Origin: Cristatella mucedo
Taxonomy: Eukaryota; Bryozoa; Phylactolaemata; Cristatellidae
DNA length: 15,000 bases
Direction of reading: 5' to 3'
NCBI GenBank assembly: GCA_009760855.2
Contig: WPIO01000014.1
Span: forward strand, 1,580,001 to 1,595,000
Shown here: positions 1-9,501 of the stretch, in pieces
Position numbering within the stretch: the first letter of the stretch is position 1
How the letters are laid out: every line of letters starts with the position of its first letter
The notes under the pieces: model-generated
What the model was told of the DNA's origin: nothing
The model's input: only the letters and a program-made list of their open reading frames with translations
The model's database searches: none
Position numbers and translations under genes: made by a program

Positions 1-42
1 GTCGAGGAGCACACTGCACGAGTGTGTTGCTTAGACTGCCGT

Positions 43-70
43 GGGTGGGAGGGGCGGGCGTGGGGGGAGG
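43..70 (+). other. G-quadruplex-type motif
   Basis: Four runs of at least three G, separated by single bases (GGGTGGGAGGGGCGGG), are followed by another G6 run. This fits the strict G-quadruplex pattern with one-base loops. It also contains a GGGGCGGG GC-box-like core, but no other promoter sign is seen. Confidence 0.6.
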
Positions 71-366
71 GCTCGGGCGCCGTGACGAAGAGAAGGATGA
101 AGCCGCCACGTTAGGATAGTGTGACAGCGATGTATGCATTGACGCAGGACGTGCAGACAGGAAGTGTGTGCGAACAGCTGCTGAGCGATCGCGTGCGTCG
201 GTCGCTAGCCCCCCTGCAGACGAAGGACAAGAGGGCAGGAGAGGGCAGCGCGTCTGCACAGGCCGCCAGACTGGCAGAAAGCCTGGACAGTACAGCGAGG
301 AAGGCGGGGCAGACAGCTGGCTGTTAAAGGTCGTCGGGCATGCAAGCATGCGTGCAGAGCTGCAAC

Positions 367-446
367 TAATAATAATAATAATAATAATAATTATAATGCA
401 CTTGATAAAGTGCCCTCAGAGAACTCAATCTCTTTCTAGGTGCTTT
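367..446 (-). repeat. SINE/LINE 3' tail with (ATT)n end, minus orientation
   Basis: On the + strand an AAT run is followed by ATGCACTTGATAAAG and then a stem-forming block, GCCCTCAGAGAACTCAATC to TAGGTGCT. Almost the same block is at 11042-11115, and its reverse complement forms the 3' part of the SINE at 12731-12885. The body beyond the tail is not recognisable, although the bases just beyond it (AATGTAAAGCACCT on the minus strand) resemble the SINE version. Confidence 0.75.
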
Positions 447-576
447 ACATTGGGTGCTGTCAGTTCGGAAGCAACTTATCGTGGAAGCACTCGGAATAAA
501 GAAGGAGAAGAGGGAGATTGTCAAGCGAGCCCACCGACTTTAAGATTCCGCCGCTTACTCTTAGGCTCTTGTAGTG

Positions 577-716
<140 letters not shown>

Positions 717-1244
717 CTCCAGCCTACCCAACTGAAGTGCTTTCTCACCAAGCTTCCTCTCAGTGCATTTTTCTCTCCATCTGCCTTTCTCAGCTCTGGT
801 CGGTTAGCTGTGCTTCCGGCGAACCCCGAATCCTTTACAGACAGTGCGTGCCCACCTCCTAGTAACCCAGAGCTCAAGAGCGGTACAACCTCATAGTTGC
901 TGAGGTCAGCTGCTGGAATGTCGCATTATAGGGAATGCCTGAGTAGTTGAGAGAGCTCGCAGGGTACATGCTTGTGTGTTCGTTTTTACCGGTGCACCGC
1001 CGATTCAGTGGCACGTGCGAGGGTAGGAGTTACGAGCCGTGCGAGCAGGCGGTCGTTCGATCGATTGGCGGTCTCCGTGGGGCCATCGTGCTCAGCCCTC
1101 GTCGTGCGAGCCATGACTCAGGCCGTGCTTGCCTCTCCTTGCCAACGAAGCCCGTAGTGCACCGCTCCTCGTTGCAAGCCGGCTCGCGGGTACGTGCAGC
1201 ACTCTGCATCCGGTGATCTGCGATTTTTTTTTGGATTCTCGTAG

Positions 1245-1393
1245 CTTTCGAACAGGCATCGGCTCTACCCGAGGGCTCGTTGCGAACAGCGTTTATGAAG
1301 TTCGGCAAAGACAGTGCTTGGAACAGGATGGAAGTGGGGGAGATAACTGCCAAGGAATTCTCTGACATTTTTGCTGTCGAGTTGGCCGAAGTG
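1245..1393 (+). CDS. ACAD10: ACAD10-like exon: HAD cap region after motif I
   Basis: The exon begins with two bases of a split codon and then encodes 49 codons, starting FEQASALPEGSLRTAF and including GEITAKEFSDIFAVELAEV. The pattern of a small residue run, then W, then GEIT..EF, matches the helical cap that follows the DxGGV nucleophile motif in the HAD domains of ACAD10 and the N-terminal phosphatase of soluble epoxide hydrolase. The acceptor is a T-rich tract ending TCGTAG at 1244. The donor is GTG|GTAAGG at 1394. The phase 0 end joins in frame to 4036. The catalytic Asp motif I should be in an upstream exon, which I could not find in 1-1244. This is the weakest-scoring of the HAD exons by eye because the cap is variable, but position and phase support it. 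Confidence 0.82.
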
Positions 1394-1466
1394 GTAAGGC
1401 TGCTTGTTTCTTCTGCTTGCTGCCTCTGGTTGGCCGTCTGTGGTTTTTTTGCACTTTCCTTTCACT

Positions 1467-1664
1467 CAGTGGTTCTCAACCTGTCGATTGCGACGCCTTA
1501 GGGGGTTGAGCGACGCTTTCACGGGGGGGGGGGGGGTGCCGCCTAAGACAATTGGAAAACACACATGTCCACATTTTGCACGCAATAGTTTTATGGTTGG
1601 GGGTCGCCACAACACGAGGAACTGTATTAAAGGGTCACGGCATTAGGAAGGTTGAGAACTGCTT
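1467..1664. mobile_element. hAT-type MITE resembling SPIN / URR1
   Basis: The element is 198 bases and cannot encode a transposase. The left end is CAGTGGTTCTCAACC and the right end is GGTTGAGAACTGCTT, so 12 of 15 bases are inverted repeats. The flanks are CTTTCACT (1459-1466) and CTTTAACT (1665-1672), an 8-bp target duplication with one mismatch, the length expected of hAT elements. The inside, with CGCCTAAGAC, GGAAAACACA, TTTTATGGTTGGGGGTCGCC and GAGGAACTGTATTAAAGGGT, matches what I remember of the rodent URR1 / tetrapod SPIN non-autonomous consensus, but with a shortened middle. A G14 run at 1523-1536 is in the left part. Family assignment is from memory and was not searched. Confidence 0.85.
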
Positions 1665-1810
1665 CTTTAACTGCATCTCGAGCACCGAAAGCTGGACAGC
1701 ACTGCAACAGCAGCTCGTAGCAGAGAGGTGTTGGCTGTTCTCATGCAACTAACGACTTTCGTCACTTGGTTTAGTTGTGTCTATTGCATACAAGCTCCTC
1801 GATGAGGATG

Positions 1811-2022
1811 CTGCTAGGCTGCTGCTACTAGGCTGCTGCTAGGCTGCTGCTAGGCTGCTGCTAGGCTGCTACTAGGCTGCTGCTGCTAGGCTGCTGCTGC
1901 TGCTACTAGGCTGCTACTGCTGCTGCTGCTAGGCTGCTGCTGCTGCTACTAGGCTGCTACTGCTGCTGTTGCTGCTGCTGCTGCTAGGCTGCTGCTGCTA
2001 GGCTGCTGCTGCTACTAGGCTG

Positions 2023-2057
<35 letters not shown>

Positions 2058-3013
2058 AGGCTGCTGCTGCTAGGCTGCTGCTGCTGCTACTAGGCTGCTA
2101 CTGCTGCTGCTGCTAGGCTGCTACTGCTGCTGCTGCTAGGCTGCTGCTGCTGCTGCTAGGCTGCTGCTGCTAGGCTGCTGCTGCTGCTGCTACTAGGCTG
2201 CTACTGCTGCTGCTGCTAGGCTGCTGCTGCTAGGCTGCTGCTGCTGCTGCTAGGCTGCTGCTGCTAGGCTGCTGCTGCTAGGCTGCTGCTGCTGCTACTA
2301 GGCTGCTGCTGCTGCTAGGCTGCTGCTGCTAGGCTGCTGCTGCTGCTGCTACTAGGCTGCTGCTGCTAGGCGGCGGCTGCTGCTGCTACTAGCCTGCTGC
2401 TGCTAGGCTGCTGCTACTAGCCTGCTGCTGCTAGGCTGCTGCTGCTAGGCTGCTGCTGCTAGGCTGCTGCTAGGCTGCTACTAGGCTGCTACTGCTAGGC
2501 TGCTGCTAAGCAGCTGCTGCTGCTACTAGGCTGCTGCTAGGCTGCTACTAGGCTGCTGCTGCTAGGCTGCTGCTGCTAGGCTGCTGCTACTACTGCTTGG
2601 CTGTTACTGCTGCTACTAGGCTGCTGCTGCTAGGCTGCTGCTAGGCTGCTACTAGGTTGCTAGGTTGCTAGGCTGCTGCTACTAGGCTGCTGCTGCTGCT
2701 ACTATGCTGCTGCTGCTACTGCTAGGCTGCTAGGCTGCTAGGCTGCTGCTGCTGCTACTAGGCTGCTACTGCTGCTGCTGCTAGACTGCTGCTAGGCTGC
2801 TGCTGCTGCTGCTAGGCTGCTGCTGCTAGGCTGCTGCTGCTGCTACTAGGCTGCTGCTGCTATGCTGCTGCTTCTGCTACTAGCCTGCTGCTGCTAGGCT
2901 GCTGCTGCTAGGCTGCTGCTGCTAGGCTGCTGCTGCTAGGCTGCTGCTACTAGGCTGCTGCTGCTAGGCTGCTGCTGCTGCTACTAGGCTGCTGCTGCTA
3001 GGCTGCTGCTGCT
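1811..3013. repeat. 1.2-kb CTG/CTA array interrupted by CTAG
   Basis: The array is built of short CTG runs (two to about ten units) broken by CTA and by CTAGG, so the trinucleotide register shifts at each break. I count about 70 CTAG sites. CTAG reads as TAG on both strands, so no long reading frame exists here. Single-base variants (GTT, ATG, CTT, AGCC, CGG) are scattered, mostly from 2370 onward, while the first half is more uniform. Confidence 0.95.
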
Positions 3014-3025
3014 CCCTATGAGCGC

Positions 3026-3040
3026 TGCAGCAGCAGCGGC

Positions 3041-3073
<33 letters not shown>
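3026..3073. repeat. CAG tract inverted relative to the CTG array
   Basis: GCAGCAGCAGCGGCGGCAGCAG and following CAG units run for about 48 bases. Only some 12 bases (CCCTATGAGCGC) separate this from the end of the CTG array, so the two can pair as a stem. Confidence 0.9.
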
Positions 3074-3725
3074 TCGCTATGGAGTGACACCTGTGTGCCT
3101 ATATTGGCTGTCCTCGAATGCTCGGGGCTTGCCGTGCGTCGCTATATAGGCCATTGCTAGTAATATGGTAAGCTGCTGATACCGAGTTTATTTTGGCATT
3201 TTCCATCAGTGAGTACTACTTGGCTTGATGTGGCTTGCACTTGACCTGTGGCAGGACATCAAGCAGATGCAGTCGACAGCAGTTTGTAGCAGTTTTTTGT
3301 TGTTTAAAATGATAGCTTGATTGATGTTCGTTCAGCTATGTCAGTCTACGTTAAGCCCGGCCTGGTGAGAGCTAACTGCTGCATGATGTGGTGGCCCTGA
3401 ATCTGTAAGTCTTCAAGTTTTGACACTCTGGCCAGCCACCCTGGCCAGACTAATGTGAATTGGTCGTTTTCTTATCGCGCCGAAGTGTTCTGAAATTAGT
3501 CACCGCAGCTCAGGCTCAGCTTCCTGACCTGTAAGGATCCTACCTCATCCGGATGCGTTATGGAATCAAGGACTGGTTACCCATGCGCTAAAGTACCGGT
3601 TGAAAAAGGAATGTGCGCAGACATGTGAACTACGACGCAGAGCATTTCACCCTTGTTGCATCTTGTGTTTTGTAATGCGAAATAAAGGCGATCCATCCTG
3701 TCCATCGAGCAGCGACGCTTGTGCA

Positions 3726-3750
3726 TAGTAGTAGTAGTAGTAGTAGTAGT
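3726..3750. repeat. (TAG)n microsatellite
   Basis: About eight TAG units. They lie roughly 40 bases after AATAAAGGCG (3681-3690), an arrangement seen at the 3' ends of some non-LTR retroposons, but no body was recognised. Confidence 0.85.
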
Positions 3751-4035
3751 CTATCTTTGGTGAAAGCAGGCTTAAGCCCAGTGGAAGCTCTCAAGGCATG
3801 CCTCGTGATGGACTTGGATTGTTGGTTTCCAGTTTCTGCCTAGATCCTATCTGTCACGGAGCTGCCTGCACCACTGGACTCTTTTGCCTAACATGCATGG
3901 CCCCGGAAACTATGCAGCTGGCTAATGTTTGTTTGACTGCCCCCTCTCCATCCATTTCTTGTTCAACAGTGCATGTGCCGTCTCTGGCTGTGCCCAGGGC
4001 AAGTGCGACCAGACGCCGGAACGGCTCCTCTTTAG

Positions 4036-4224
4036 GTTGGTCGGCGTGTCGACACGTCCACGCTGATGCCACAGTTCAGTCAGCTGGCCAGGGTAAACAA
4101 GCCCCTCGTAGACGCCATCCGGTGCATCCGAGCCGAGGGCTTGAAAACCGCCTTGCTCACCAATAACTTCTTCGTGTCGCCCGGCATGAGCTTCTGCCCC
4201 GTCGACAAGAGCCTCTTCGATGTC
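4036..4224 (+). CDS. ACAD10: ACAD10-like exon: HAD motif II
   Basis: The exon has 63 codons, phase 0 at both ends. It encodes a helical stretch (PQFSQLARVNKPLVDAIRCI) followed by the beta strand and loop AEGLKTALLTNNF, where TNN at 4159-4167 is HAD motif II, which binds the phosphate. It ends KSLFDV. The family keeps the same order: a helix with IR, then GLKTA, then (T/S)NNF, then FD(V/I)VVESC. The acceptor follows CCTCTTTAG at 4035, and an in-frame TAG in that acceptor blocks any extension upstream. The donor is GTC|GTGAGT at 4225. The next intron is only 236 bases long. A longer reading frame at 3798-4166 overlaps this exon in another frame and is a chance shadow. Confidence 0.93.
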
Positions 4225-4460
4225 GTGAGTGTCCTACCCCCTGCCCTACTACTCGTTGCAACAAGGTCACTCTCAGCATCAGCGGCAAAGCCGGCCGACT
4301 TTTGTTTGGTGCTTTTTGATCTAGCGCTGCTGCCGTGTTGTCATGCTCTCTCTTGATCGCGCACTTGCTCGCTCGATCACGAGAGCATGCCGGTCGGAGC
4401 TGTGCAAGAACTGGTGGCAGATGCCGCCTCGCACTGTTCCTTCGCACACGCCCCTTGCAG

Positions 4461-4619
4461 GTCGTCGAGTCGTGCGTCGTCGGCCTGAGGAAGCCCGATC
4501 GACGGATCTATGAGCTGTGTCTGCAGCGGCTCGGCATCGCGGCGCCCGACGCCGTGTTTCTTGACGACCTGCCTTCGAATTTGAAGCCGGCCCAGGAGCT
4601 TGGCATGACCACGATTAAG
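4461..4619 (+). CDS. ACAD10: ACAD10-like exon: HAD motifs III and IV
   Basis: The exon has 53 codons, phase 0 at both ends, and begins VVESCVVGLRKPD. The Lys at 4491-4493 in GLRKPD is HAD motif III. VFLDDLPSNLKPAQELGM carries the acidic pair of motif IV (Asp-Asp at 4563-4568), which holds the magnesium ion. The exon ends MTTIK, a strand that the next exon continues with VDDP. Together with TNN in the previous exon, every HAD catalytic motif except motif I is visible and unchanged, so the hydrolase fold is probably functional and not decaying. The acceptor is CCCCTTGCAG at 4460. The donor AAG|GTTAGC at 4620 is somewhat weak. The following intron is 198 bases. Confidence 0.95.
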
Positions 4620-4817
4620 GTTAGCGATGCGGCTCTTTTCGTGACTGGGCAGGGGAGCCTGCGCCGCCGCATGCAGGCTTGCCGTGGTAGCTGCGACGGC
4701 GGCAGCCGTCTCGCTCTCGCATCGGCCGAGGCATTTCGAGTTATTGGCTGAACAGCCTCGAAGAGCCGAGCCGACCAACAGCGACGGCCCCTCAATGCGC
4801 TCTTCTGTTTTTTGAAG

Positions 4818-4977
4818 GTCGACGACCCCGCTCAGGCCGTCAGACAGCTCGAGACGGTTCTGAGCTTTCCGCTTCGCGCCTACGCCGATGGCACCTCGGC
4901 CGTGCCCGAGCGTCTCCGCATCCCGTCCGATGCTCTGGCCGCCTATCTGGAGAAGGAGCTGGGGCTGCGCGACGCCG
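4818..4977 (+). CDS. ACAD10: ACAD10-like exon: end of HAD and linker to kinase
   Basis: The exon encodes 53 codons plus one base. VDDPAQAVRQLETVLSF is the last HAD helix; the family pattern is (V/I)xDP..AV..LE..LGF. It is followed by a polar linker and the helix IPSDALAAYLEKELGL, the start of the APH-like domain, where family members read IP.D.L..YL...LG(I/L). The acceptor follows TTTTTTGAAG at 4817. The donor is GACGCCG|GTGCGT at 4978, phase 1. The intron after it is 277 bases. The exon joins HAD and kinase, so the two domains are one polypeptide and not neighbouring genes. Confidence 0.93.
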
Positions 4978-5254
4978 GTGCGTATGCCGCCTCTGATGAC
5001 GTGCGAAAGCGCGCGCTCTGGCACTCGGGTGGGGCAGCCACGTGTCCTGCCATGTTGGCTTTTCGATGCTGCCGTCGACGTGCTGCGGCTTGGCCGATCG
5101 TGTCTGTCGCCGGCCGAGAGGGCAACGAAGGGAATCGGGAATCAGAAGAGTCGATGGGGTGCCGGGAGGGGGTAAAGTCAAAGGAAGGGCAAGCCATGTG
5201 TTTTTTTAGCATGTTCTTTTCTGTACATCTATGTCACCATCTGTTGGATTGCAG

Positions 5255-5349
5255 AGCTGCCAGTGATACGTAGCTACAAGCACGGACAGTCCAATCCGAC
5301 CTACTTTGTCTCGTACGGCGGTCAGAGGATGGTGCTCAGAAAGAAGCCG
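5255..5349 (+). CDS. ACAD10: ACAD10-like exon: APH nucleotide-binding loop
   Basis: The exon has two bases completing a split Glu codon, then 31 codons. It contains HGQSNPTYFVSYGG (from 5281), the glycine-containing loop between the first two kinase strands, and ends MVLRKKP, the third strand whose basic residue contacts ATP phosphates. HGQSNPTY and VLRKKPPG are hallmark strings of the ACAD10/ACAD11 kinase domain. The acceptor is TGGATTGCAG at 5254. The donor is CCG|GTGCGT at 5350, phase 0, the same hexamer as the preceding donor. The next intron holds the large polypurine repeats. Confidence 0.95.
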
Positions 5350-6305
<956 letters not shown>

Positions 6306-6754
6306 CCCGGAAAGCTGCTGCCTTCTGCGCACGCCGTGGAGAGGGAGTTTCGGGTCATGGCCGCCGTCGCAGGGCACGGCGTGCCCGTCCCACCTCTGCT
6401 GGCGCTGTGCGAGAGCTCCGCTCTGCTCGGTACCCCCTTCTACGTCATGAGGCACGTTGAGGGCCGCGTCTTCAAGGACGTGACCTTGGCCTCGCTGCCG
6501 GCACAGGAGCGCTCGGCCGTGTACAAGCAGGCGCTGGACACGCTCGTGGCGCTGCACCGAGTGTCAGTCGAGCAGGCCGGCCTGGCCGACTTCGGCAAGA
6601 GCGGCGGCTACCTGAAGCGAAACTTGCGCCGCTGGCATGAGCAGTACGGTGCCAGCAAGACGCACGACATGCCCGAAATGGACGATCTCGCCGCGTGGCT
6701 CGGCGCCAACCTGCCGTCTGCCGAGCGCTGCACCGTCGTTCACGGCGACTATAG
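6306..6754 (+). CDS. ACAD10: ACAD10-like exon: APH kinase core up to the catalytic HGD
   Basis: This is the largest exon here, with 149 codons plus two bases. It begins PGKLLPSAHAVEREFRVM, where the Glu of EREF is the likely partner of the ATP-contacting basic residue. GVPVPPLLALCESSALLGTP and FYVMRHVEGRVFKD form the hinge region. Helices with LVALHRV and GLADFGKSGGYLKRNLRRW follow. It ends VVHGDYR, where HGD (6741-6749) is the Brenner-type catalytic motif with the catalytic Asp. The acceptor is CCATTGCAG at 6305. The donor is the non-canonical AG|GCAAGT at 6755. The exon ends with AG of an Arg codon (phase 2), and the next exon supplies G and then ATT GAT AAT, restoring HGDYRIDN. Splicing at the nearby GT at 6759 would break the frame and the motif. 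Confidence 0.96.
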
Positions 6755-7920
6755 GCAAGTGCCTGCCCTCGCTTTGTGTCCGGCTTGGGTGTGCATCTTC
6801 CGGCGGTGGGTGTATCTGCAAGCGAGGAGCCAGGAGGAAGCGCCACCTGCGAGGTGGCAGCGCGGCTTCTTTCGATTGAGCGCTGCACCCGGCTCCATCG
6901 GAGCTGCCATGAGCTCGGTGACAAGGTTGTCAAGCTCGCTCGGGGGATCCACGCATCGCATGCTTGAGCCGCACGAGATTGCTACGCTTCGCCGCGTCAG
7001 CAATGAGCGAGGCCTAGGTAGGATCTTGGGCTGCTTAAACCGGCCAAAATGCGTGTCGTCATCAAGAAGCGCAGTTTGTGCTGCTCGGTGGTTGAATCAC
7101 TCCTGTATCGGTCGCGAATGGCAGAGGTCATTCATCGATCGCACGAAACTTGTCCGGGGCATTGCAGCCGACTCGGCTACTTATCCGGTTGCCTATTCAT
7201 TAACAGGGAGGGGGAGGCATGACAGTCGGCTCGTTGCTTGCATTCTTGTGCATATTGACTAATGTCCACCCATTGCACCTTATGCTAAGCAGGTCCTGTT
7301 TTGATTAGCAAATACGAAGACAGCTCATGCTTAGTCACATAGAAAATATCAGCGGAATATCCGAAGGTATTATGAAGAAGTTAGGCAAAGGTCCATACCT
7401 CGCTTGGCTTTCCCAATGGCCTCTCTCTAGTTCGGGAAGAGTCAGCATAAAAAGAAAAGGAGACAGATGTGTGGTCATGTTCGGAGCTCAAATGCCGCCC
7501 TGGTATTCCTGGACCCTGGTATTCCTGGACCCGCCCTAGTATTCCTGGGCGTTCGTGTGTAGTAATCTTTAACTTGTTGCTACTCACAGCAATTTAGGCC
7601 AGGTTAAAAGCCGTGGCTGGCAGGCTGTGCTGCATATCCCATCCCGGAATCCAGTCGTTCGTCCTTGTTAGATATGGGATTGCATCTAGTTGCCTAGTAC
7701 CAAAAGGAGGCAGCATGCTCATCCACCCTGCTGCTGTGTTTGTAGGAGTTGTGGGGTGGGTGGCATTCCCACATGCTGATGCTAAGTGGACACCCACGCC
7801 GACCTCCCAAATCGGTGGCAGGCTTGGCGATCGGTGATTGGCTGCTGCTGCAGGCAGCCTCGCTGTGGCCTCGCTGTGTGCTGTGACCGTGCCGGCGATG
7901 CTCCGCCTTGCTCACTGCAG
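6755..7920 (+). other. GC-AG intron within the kinase catalytic loop
   Basis: The exon-intron edge reads AG|GCAAGT, which is the full consensus of the minor GC donor class, and the intron ends CACTGCAG. It is 1166 bases, phase 2, and splits the Arg codon of HGDYRIDN. Inside there are no recognised genes, only a short tandem repeat at 7499-7550. Confidence 0.88.
7499..7550. repeat. 16-bp tandem repeat
   Basis: CCTGGTATTCCTGGAC occurs twice in perfect tandem (7499-7514, 7515-7530). A third diverged copy, containing CTAGTATTCCTGGGC, ends at 7550. Confidence 0.88.
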
Positions 7921-8066
7921 GATTGATAATCTGATATTCCAACCTGACAAAACCGAAGTCGCTGCCGTTCTCGACTGGGAGCTGTCTACCATCGGAGATC
8001 CGCTGACCGATTTGGCCACTGCCTGCATCCAGTACGTTCTACCTGCTTCCAATCCCGTGGTTCCAG
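7921..8066 (+). CDS. ACAD10: ACAD10-like exon: APH metal-binding motifs
   Basis: The exon has one base completing Arg, then 48 codons plus one base. It begins IDNLIFQP, where the Asn at 7928-7930 completes the HGDxRxDN catalytic loop. [18 protein letters not shown] follows: the Asp of LDWE at 7973-7975 is the magnesium-binding residue of APH kinases, and GDPLxDL is the conserved helix start after it. It ends [11 protein letters not shown]. The acceptor is TGCTCACTGCAG at 7920. The donor is CCAG|GTAAAT at 8067, phase 1. The frame stays open some distance upstream of the acceptor, but that part has no family similarity, and the phase requires the 7921 start. Confidence 0.96.
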
Positions 8067-8261
8067 GTAAATGGCTGAGCAGCGCTGATCAGCCTCTTCA
8101 GGCGCCTGCCCACCCCGAGTGCCCGAGCCCGCCTCTGAGCGGCACACTGTCTAGGTGTCCTGCTTTGATGCACACCGGCTCCAGTACAGGACAGCCGGTC
8201 GTCCTGCTGACCAGCGTTTCTGCTGTAGCTGGCTGTCGGTGACACGGCTGTCATGCTGTAG

Positions 8262-8438
8262 GCCTCGTTGGACTTCCGCCAAACCGCCTGGCCGGCATAC
8301 CGCCACTGAATGAGTATGTGGCCTACTACTGTGAGCAAATGAAGCTGCCGGAAGCTCCCAACATGGCCTACTACATGGCTTTCCTGTGCTTTCGTATTGC
8401 AGCCATACTGCAGGGTGTCTACAAGCGAGCACTGGATG
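8262..8438 (+). CDS. ACAD10: ACAD10-like exon: APH C-terminal helices
   Basis: The exon has two bases completing Gly, then 58 codons plus one base. It encodes [15 protein letters not shown], then [18 protein letters not shown] and VYKRALD. The strings YMAF.c[12 protein letters not shown] are among the most conserved of the ACAD10/ACAD11 kinase C-lobe, so assignment is firm. The preceding intron is short (195 bases), with acceptor ATGCTGTAG at 8261. The donor is GATG|GTAAGC at 8439, phase 1, and the split codon becomes Gly after joining to 9502. Confidence 0.95.
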
Positions 8439-8526
8439 GTAAGCAGTAAGCAGTGCATATCTGCTGAGCACTGTTGCCACTACTGAGAGAGAGAGATAGA
8501 GAGGGAGAGAGAGATAGAGAGAGAGA

Positions 8527-8577
<51 letters not shown>

Positions 8578-9501
8578 AGGGAGGAAGGGAGAGGGGATAT
8601 CATACATGTCAATATCAGATGCATGTATCACCCATGCTAAGGCCGATTCCGGAGCTGGCTGAGCATGTATGTGGCTTGAGCCAGTGGCCGTCGTGCATTC
8701 GAGCACTGCCAGAGGGGAGCGCTGGAACGGTCGTGGCACTGGCAGCGGCTGTGGCGAGAGCAGGGGACGTGCGCTCAGACTGCTTGGCGCTCGCACAGTC
8801 TGACCTGATAGAGAGCAGTCGGCGCTCGCACTCGGGCCGTGCTCATTGACCACTCTGTGCGACCTCGTGCTGTTTCTGCTCACTCTTATCGGCTTCGGCT
8901 CTGGATAAGCATGAATATACTGTAGCAGAGTGGATTTAAGAACTTAAAGGCAAAGATCCGTCTGTTTTAAGGAAGCACGAAGAGAGGAGGTATGGCAAAA
9001 ATAAGCAGTGTGAATGAAAAGACTTTGTCTAACGTGGATGCAAGCAATCTTGCACGCCACAGCTCCATAGACTGGGACATGCTGATCCAGAAGCCGCTGT
9101 TGCCATCAGTTTCAAGATTCGAGCACTTTATGGTAAACTGGTTTGTAGCCACAGATCTATGTGTGGCTGAGGGCTGACTTGACTGTGCAGCATTCTTTAG
9201 GCATAAGTATATGGCGGTCTCTTTTTGTTATCTCCTGCATCAGATGAGCGAGGCTTCTTGAGCACGGGTGCTGAATTTTGTTTGGCGCCTCTGTTCTCCT
9301 GTTGCAGGCTAGGCTGCACTGAGCTCTGCGCTGATGTCAGTGTCTGATGGATGTCCCCCGTTGCAGAATTTGGCTGCTAACTCGAAATGTGCACCAGCCA
9401 TTCTTCTGTTTGTCTGGTCGGCCAGTGTTCGGCCGTCGCATGCTTGAGCGTGAGTCAGTGGCAGCCTGCGCGAGCCGTGCGGTGCAATCCTCGTGCTGCA
9501 G
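8439..9501 (+). other. Intron with GA repeat
   Basis: A phase 1 intron of 1063 bases (donor GTAAGC, acceptor GTGCTGCAG). A GA-rich array is near its 5' end. From about 8600 to 9500 I see no gene, RNA or known repeat. Confidence 0.82.
8484..8596. repeat. (GA)n / (GGGA)n microsatellite
   Basis: GA units with GATA and GGGA interruptions, ending in GGGAGGGAGGGAGG. It has the same strand orientation as the arrays at 5471-5830 and the opposite to the CT tract at 581. Confidence 0.95.

Larger units (their letters stand above)
1394..4035 (+). other. Large intron with hAT MITE and CTG/CTA repeat
   Basis: A phase 0 intron of 2642 bases between two HAD exons (donor GTAAGG, acceptor CTCTTTAG). From 5' to 3' it contains the MITE at 1467-1664, the trinucleotide array at 1811-3013, an inverted CAG tract at 3026-3073, about 650 bases of unique sequence without recognised genes, and an AATAAA near 3682 followed by a (TAG)n run. 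Confidence 0.85.

Noticed and set aside
1045-1110. Stretch reading SIGGLRGAIVLSP as a possible HAD motif I exon
   Set aside because: The DxGGV core lacks the Asp, the flanks do not resemble the family, and there is no suitable splice donor giving phase 1.
1811-3073. CRISPR array or protein-coding polyglutamine region
   Set aside because: There are no spacers of regular length, and CTAG places stops throughout in both strands. It is a trinucleotide microsatellite.
3798-4166. 122-residue + strand frame
   Set aside because: It overlaps exon 4036-4224 in another frame. The HAD motif II and phase evidence favour the other frame.
4377-5024. 215-residue minus-strand frame
   Set aside because: It lies opposite the HAD exons, where GC-rich codon use keeps the complementary strand open. 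It shows no recognisable domain.
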